From the NCBI GenBank assembly GCA_021777105.1, contig JAIQZQ010000046.1:39274-103273 (forward strand): a stretch of 64,000 bases of DNA, written 5' to 3'. The stretch comes from Candidatus Anammoxibacter sp. (GTDB lineage Bacteria > Planctomycetota > Brocadiia > Brocadiales > Anammoxibacteraceae). The first letter of the stretch is position 1. Each line of letters starts with the position of its first letter. Shown piece after piece: positions 61,279 to 64,000 of this stretch. Position numbers and translations under genes: made by a program. The notes beneath the pieces are model-generated. The model saw only the letters and a list, made by a program, of their open reading frames with translations, had not been told where the DNA came from and did no database searches.

Positions 61279-61450
61279 ATACCAAAGAAAGTTCGCGAAC
61301 TTATGAGGATACTTGAGAAGAATGGATTTGAATATAGGCGGAAAAGGAAACCATACTAACTATTTGCATCTTAAAGGGGCGAAAGTTACATTATCAGGCA
61401 AGTTAGGCGATGGTTACGATAATATATCAGGAAAAAGAGGTTGCGATTAA
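61279..61450 (+). pseudogene. hicA: frameshifted HicA-type toxin gene
   Basis: The first frame reads IPKKVRELMRILEKNGFEYRR and runs to a stop. One base later another frame continues GNHTNYLHLKGAKVTLSGKL. Together they give a HicA mRNA-interferase with the catalytic His in the G-(N/S)-H motif. One extra A in an A-run near 61342-61345 breaks the frame, and no ATG precedes the first part. No hicB was found. Confidence 0.55.
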
Positions 61451-61926
61451 TGGCGTTAAATTTATTATTAAGGAATTTCCATTTTAAGTCCTAAGGTTGC
61501 AATGGTTTATGTCAAAATGACAGAGTGTTGTTTACCTTAATTCTCTAACCCCAAAGGGGCGATTTAAATTTTCAGCCCAAGAAGCCTTTGTCAAAAATTA
61601 TGAGACCAAAATATTTGCCCCCGGGCATAATTCTCCCCTCAGGGGATAATTCTCACTAAGGTAGCCAAGCAGCCAAGTGTTCATTTATCACTAGAGCAGA
61701 CAAGCTGCTCAGTGTTCATTTAGTTAGCGGTTTCGACATACGATTTCTTAATTCGCCCATACAGGGCTAAAATATGTTAAATCGCATACCTAGGGAGTTG
61801 CCCTAGGCTTTAATAAGTCAGCCCTTCGGGCTTTAAATCAAAAAAGTCCGCCAAAGGCGTTAAATTTGAAAAATACTTAATCTAAAAACTGTTAATTTTA
61901 AAAGTAAGGATAACCACAATAGAAAA
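61451..61926. other. 476-bp gene-free stretch with hairpins and a short repeat
   Basis: Contains CCTAGGG/CCCTAGG and AGCCC-TTC-GGGCT hairpins near 61786-61832, and AGTGTTCATTTA twice near 61676 and 61710. These look like remnants of dispersed repeats. No gene was recognised. Confidence 0.3.
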
Positions 61927-62475
61927 ATGAAAAATAATACTATGGGACAAATATACTATCTTCTTCGATCTAAACTGATAATATGCGCGCTTTTACTATT
62001 AATAAGCTGCGCCGGTTGTTTAGAGAAAAACACAAGCAATTCAGCGTCAAATCGCATTGACAAGCTTGCCGGCGAATGTTTTGAGCAATACTCTAACATC
62101 TCATGGTTATCTCCTCAAGAGTATCTAATTCGTTCCGCTACAGAAAAATGGGTAATTGTGGATGCCCGCACAAAAGAGGAAAGACGCGTGTCGATGATTC
62201 CCGGGGCGATTAGTACAAGTGAGTTTGAACGCCGGGCGTTTGAATATAGAAACACACCCACCCTTGTATATTGCACTATAGGATGCCGGAGCGGCACGTA
62301 TGTGCGTAAGCTTGAGAAGCTGGGGATTAAATCGTTTAATCTTAGAGGCGGTGTTTTATCATGGGCAAATAGCGGCAAAATGTTTCTCGCCCCAGACGGC
62401 TCCACAACAAACAAAGTGCATGTTTACGAAGAAAAATGGAATGTATTACCGTCTGGATATGAGGCTGTCTTGTAA
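61927..62475 (+). CDS. rhodanese-domain lipoprotein
   Basis: 182 residues. The N terminus (LIICALLLLISCAGC) carries a lipobox, so the protein is membrane-anchored outside the cytoplasm. The rhodanese domain (about 60-150) has WVIVDARTKEERRVSMIPGA and the active-site loop YCTIGCRSG with the persulfide-forming Cys at its start. It may handle sulfane sulfur in the periplasm. ATG 61927 is chosen; ATG 61942 is an alternative. The stop lies shortly before the IS3 element. Confidence 0.82.
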   Translation: MKNNTMGQIYYLLRSKLIICALLLLISCAGCLEKNTSNSASNRIDKLAGECFEQYSNISWLSPQEYLIRSATEKWVIVDARTKEERRVSMIPGAISTSEFERRAFEYRNTPTLVYCTIGCRSGTYVRKLEKLGIKSFNLRGGVLSWANSGKMFLAPDGSTTNKVHVYEEKWNVLPSGYEAVL

Positions 62476-62624
62476 ATGAAAAAATCAAGGTCTCACACTG
62501 AAGCTTTCCAAAAACAATTAAGGATAATTTAGACAACTATAATGGACCCCATAATTTAGACAGCCCCTTAAGTTACATTTTGCTATAATTTCGAAAAAAA
62601 GAAAATTTACGAAAAGGAGGCAAA

Positions 62625-62894
62625 ATGCGAAAGAAATATAGTCCAAATTTTAAAAGTAAAGTAGCGCTTGAAGCGATAAAAGGCGATAAAACGATGGCGG
62701 AGTTATCATCAATATACGAAGTCCATCGAGTTCAAATACAAAAATGGAAACAAATAGCTTTAGAAGGCATGTCAGGAGTGTTTTCAGACAAAAAGGCGCA
62801 AGAGACACAAAACAGTGAAAAAATAACAGATGAATTATATAAACAAATCGGTCAACTCAAAGTCGAAGTAGACTGGTTAAAAAAAAAGGTATAA
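62625..62894 (+). CDS. IS3-family transposase OrfA
   Basis: 89 residues: MRKKYSPNFKSKVALEAIKG with an HTH of the IS3/IS911 type, then a leucine-zipper-like tail (ITDELYKQIGQLKVEVDWLK). It binds the terminal repeats. AAAAGGAGG precedes the start. The 3' end contains an A-run (62880-62887) followed by GG, a slippery site for -1 frameshifting into OrfB. Confidence 0.88.
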   Translation: MRKKYSPNFKSKVALEAIKGDKTMAELSSIYEVHRVQIQKWKQIALEGMSGVFSDKKAQETQNSEKITDELYKQIGQLKVEVDWLKKKV

Positions 62895-63733
62895 ATCGAT
62901 CAATAGAGGAAAAAAGGAGGCAGATAGAGAGAAGACATCCAAGTTTGAGTATAACGAGGCAATGCGAATTGCTTTCCCTTTCGAAAGGGGCGCTGTATTA
63001 CGAACCGACAAAGATGTCGGATTATAATGTTGAACTAATGGAGCTGATAGATAAGCAGTATATGAAGACGCCATTTTACGGTAGCCGCAAGATGGTGATA
63101 TATTTATCAGTGTTAGGGTATATTGTAAATCGCAAGCGCGTGCAGCGATTAATGCGTTTTATGAATATACAAGCGATATATCCGCAAAAGAATTTAAGCA
63201 AAAGCAGCCCTGAAAACAAAATATACCCATATTTGCTAATGGGACAGGAAGTAGATCGTCCTAATCAAGTCTGGAGCATAGATATAACGTATATACCGCT
63301 TCGTCACGGTTTCATGTACTTAACAGCCATAATAGACTGGTATAGCCGTTATGTGTTATCGTGGAAGGTAAGTAATTCACTAGATACGAGGTTTTGTATA
63401 GAGGCATTGAATGAAGCGTTGGGCAAAGGATGCCCGTATATTTTCAATTCAGACCAGGGCTCTCAATTTACAAGCAAAGAATTCACGGAAGTTCTAAAGT
63501 CAAAGGAGATAAAAATAAGCATGGATGGTCGTGGTCGAGTGTTTGATAATATTTTCATAGAACGTCTTTGGAGAACAGTCAAATATGAGGAGGTTTACTT
63601 AAAAGGATATGAAACAGTAAATGATGTAAAGACTGGATTAAACAGTTATTTTCCATTTTATAACAACGAGCGTTACCATCAATCATTGGGGTATATAACA
63701 CCCGATGAAGCACATTACGGAACAAAAAATTAA
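62885..63733 (+). CDS. IS3-family transposase OrfB (expressed by -1 frameshift)
   Basis: Integrase/transposase of the rve superfamily. After the -1 shift the frame reads KGINRSIEEKRRQIERRHPS and joins OrfB. The DDE residues are Asp in VWSIDITYIPL, Asp in NSDQGSQFTSKEF and Glu in NIFIERLWRTVKYEEV. The C-terminal YNNERYHQSLGYITPDE is typical. A TTG at 62945 could start a separate OrfB. All catalytic motifs are intact, so the element may be active. Confidence 0.87.
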   Translation, partial: KGINRSIEEKRRQIERRHPSLSITRQCELLSLSKGALYYEPTKMSDYNVELMELIDKQYMKTPFYGSRKMVIYLSVLGYIVNRKRVQRLMRFMNIQAIYPQKNLSKSSPENKIYPYLLMGQEVDRPNQVWSIDITYIPLRHGFMYLTAIIDWYSRYVLSWKVSNSLDTRFCIEALNEALGKGCPYIFNSDQGSQFTSKEFTEVLKSKEIKISMDGRGRVFDNIFIERLWRTVKYEEVYLKGYETVNDVKTGLNSYFPFYNNERYHQSLGYITPDEAHYGTKN

Positions 63734-64000
63734 CAAAAGCCTAAAAGGAGGTGAAATAACAAGTTATCTACAAAGTTATGAACATTCAGGAAATCGTAAC
63801 ATTAGTATACCAGAGGGTTTATAAAGTTATTAACATTTTGGAGGAGTTATCAGTCTCCCCCAATGTCATTGAAATAAGAAACTGCAAGTTTCGGATTTAT
63901 ATATTTTATAAATAATTGTTAAGAACAAATTTAAATGTAATTATTAAGCAAGAGCCTTTTTGTTTTGCACGTATTTAGGTAGTTTATAATTAGAAGGTTT

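Larger units (their letters stand above)
62543..63733 (+). mobile_element. IS3-family insertion sequence (right end not located)
   Basis: The left end begins TGGACCCCATAATTTAGAC at 62543, a typical IS3-type terminal sequence; a partial copy ATAATTTAGACA lies just outside at 62524. Two overlapping transposase frames follow. The complement of the left end was not found between 63733 and 64000, so the right boundary is uncertain or the terminal repeat has diverged. Confidence 0.75.

Overview
The window looks like a chromosomal segment of an AT-rich, diderm (Gram-negative type), flagellated bacterium that relies heavily on two-component signalling. Supporting evidence is a flagellin, lipoprotein signal peptides, a periplasmic DegP/HtrA protease, an outer-membrane porin, two c-type cytochromes and ten genes carrying kinase, receiver or HPt modules. 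I cannot name the genus. No rRNA or tRNA gene was found. One GC-rich pseudopilin/LamG gene resembles families common in the Planctomycetota-Verrucomicrobiota-Lentisphaerota group.

Layout. 1-6.7 kb is ordinary host DNA: the end of an OmpR-type regulator, class I fructose-bisphosphate aldolase, flagellin, alkyltransferase Ogt, an FKBP isomerase, and a minus-strand group YbjN-like/PspA/DUF4178. 6758-21834 is an integrated element of about 15 kb, bounded by a perfect 26-bp direct repeat. It carries a tyrosine integrase, an excisionase, a Dam-type methylase, a KilAC antirepressor, a lambda-O-like initiator with four internal 18-bp iterons, a TOPRIM/DnaB primase-helicase, a defective SF2 helicase, a toxin-antitoxin-like pair and many small genes. 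It has no recognisable capsid, portal, terminase or tail gene, so it looks like a satellite or plasmid-like element. Near its left end lie two related, highly structured RNAs (7930-8095 and 8205-8520) that resemble HEARO/omega RNAs, the guide RNAs of IscB/IsrB nucleases, but no such nuclease is encoded in the window.

22-34.7 kb holds NifS, a GGDEF protein, HtrA, and a 2,325-residue protein with two FKBP-like domains followed by roughly 1,700 residues of acidic repeats. 34.7-40.3 kb is a minus-strand block of five signalling genes. 40.6-47.1 kb couples a di-haem cytochrome, a porin with a periplasmic zinc ribbon, a hybrid kinase with a periplasmic ligand-binding domain and a di-haem peroxidase, suggesting extracytoplasmic sensing tied to redox chemistry. 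47.6-56.6 kb adds a kinase ATPase domain without a His domain, lone receivers, a CheC-like/receiver fusion, a large PAS hybrid kinase, an HPt protein and an NtrC-type activator, which together could form a phosphorelay. 56.8-64 kb is accessory and partly decayed: a duplicated lipoprotein gene, an AAA_14/DUF4143 ATPase, a protein with an eCIS-effector-type leader, a frameshifted hicA, a rhodanese lipoprotein and an IS3-family element.
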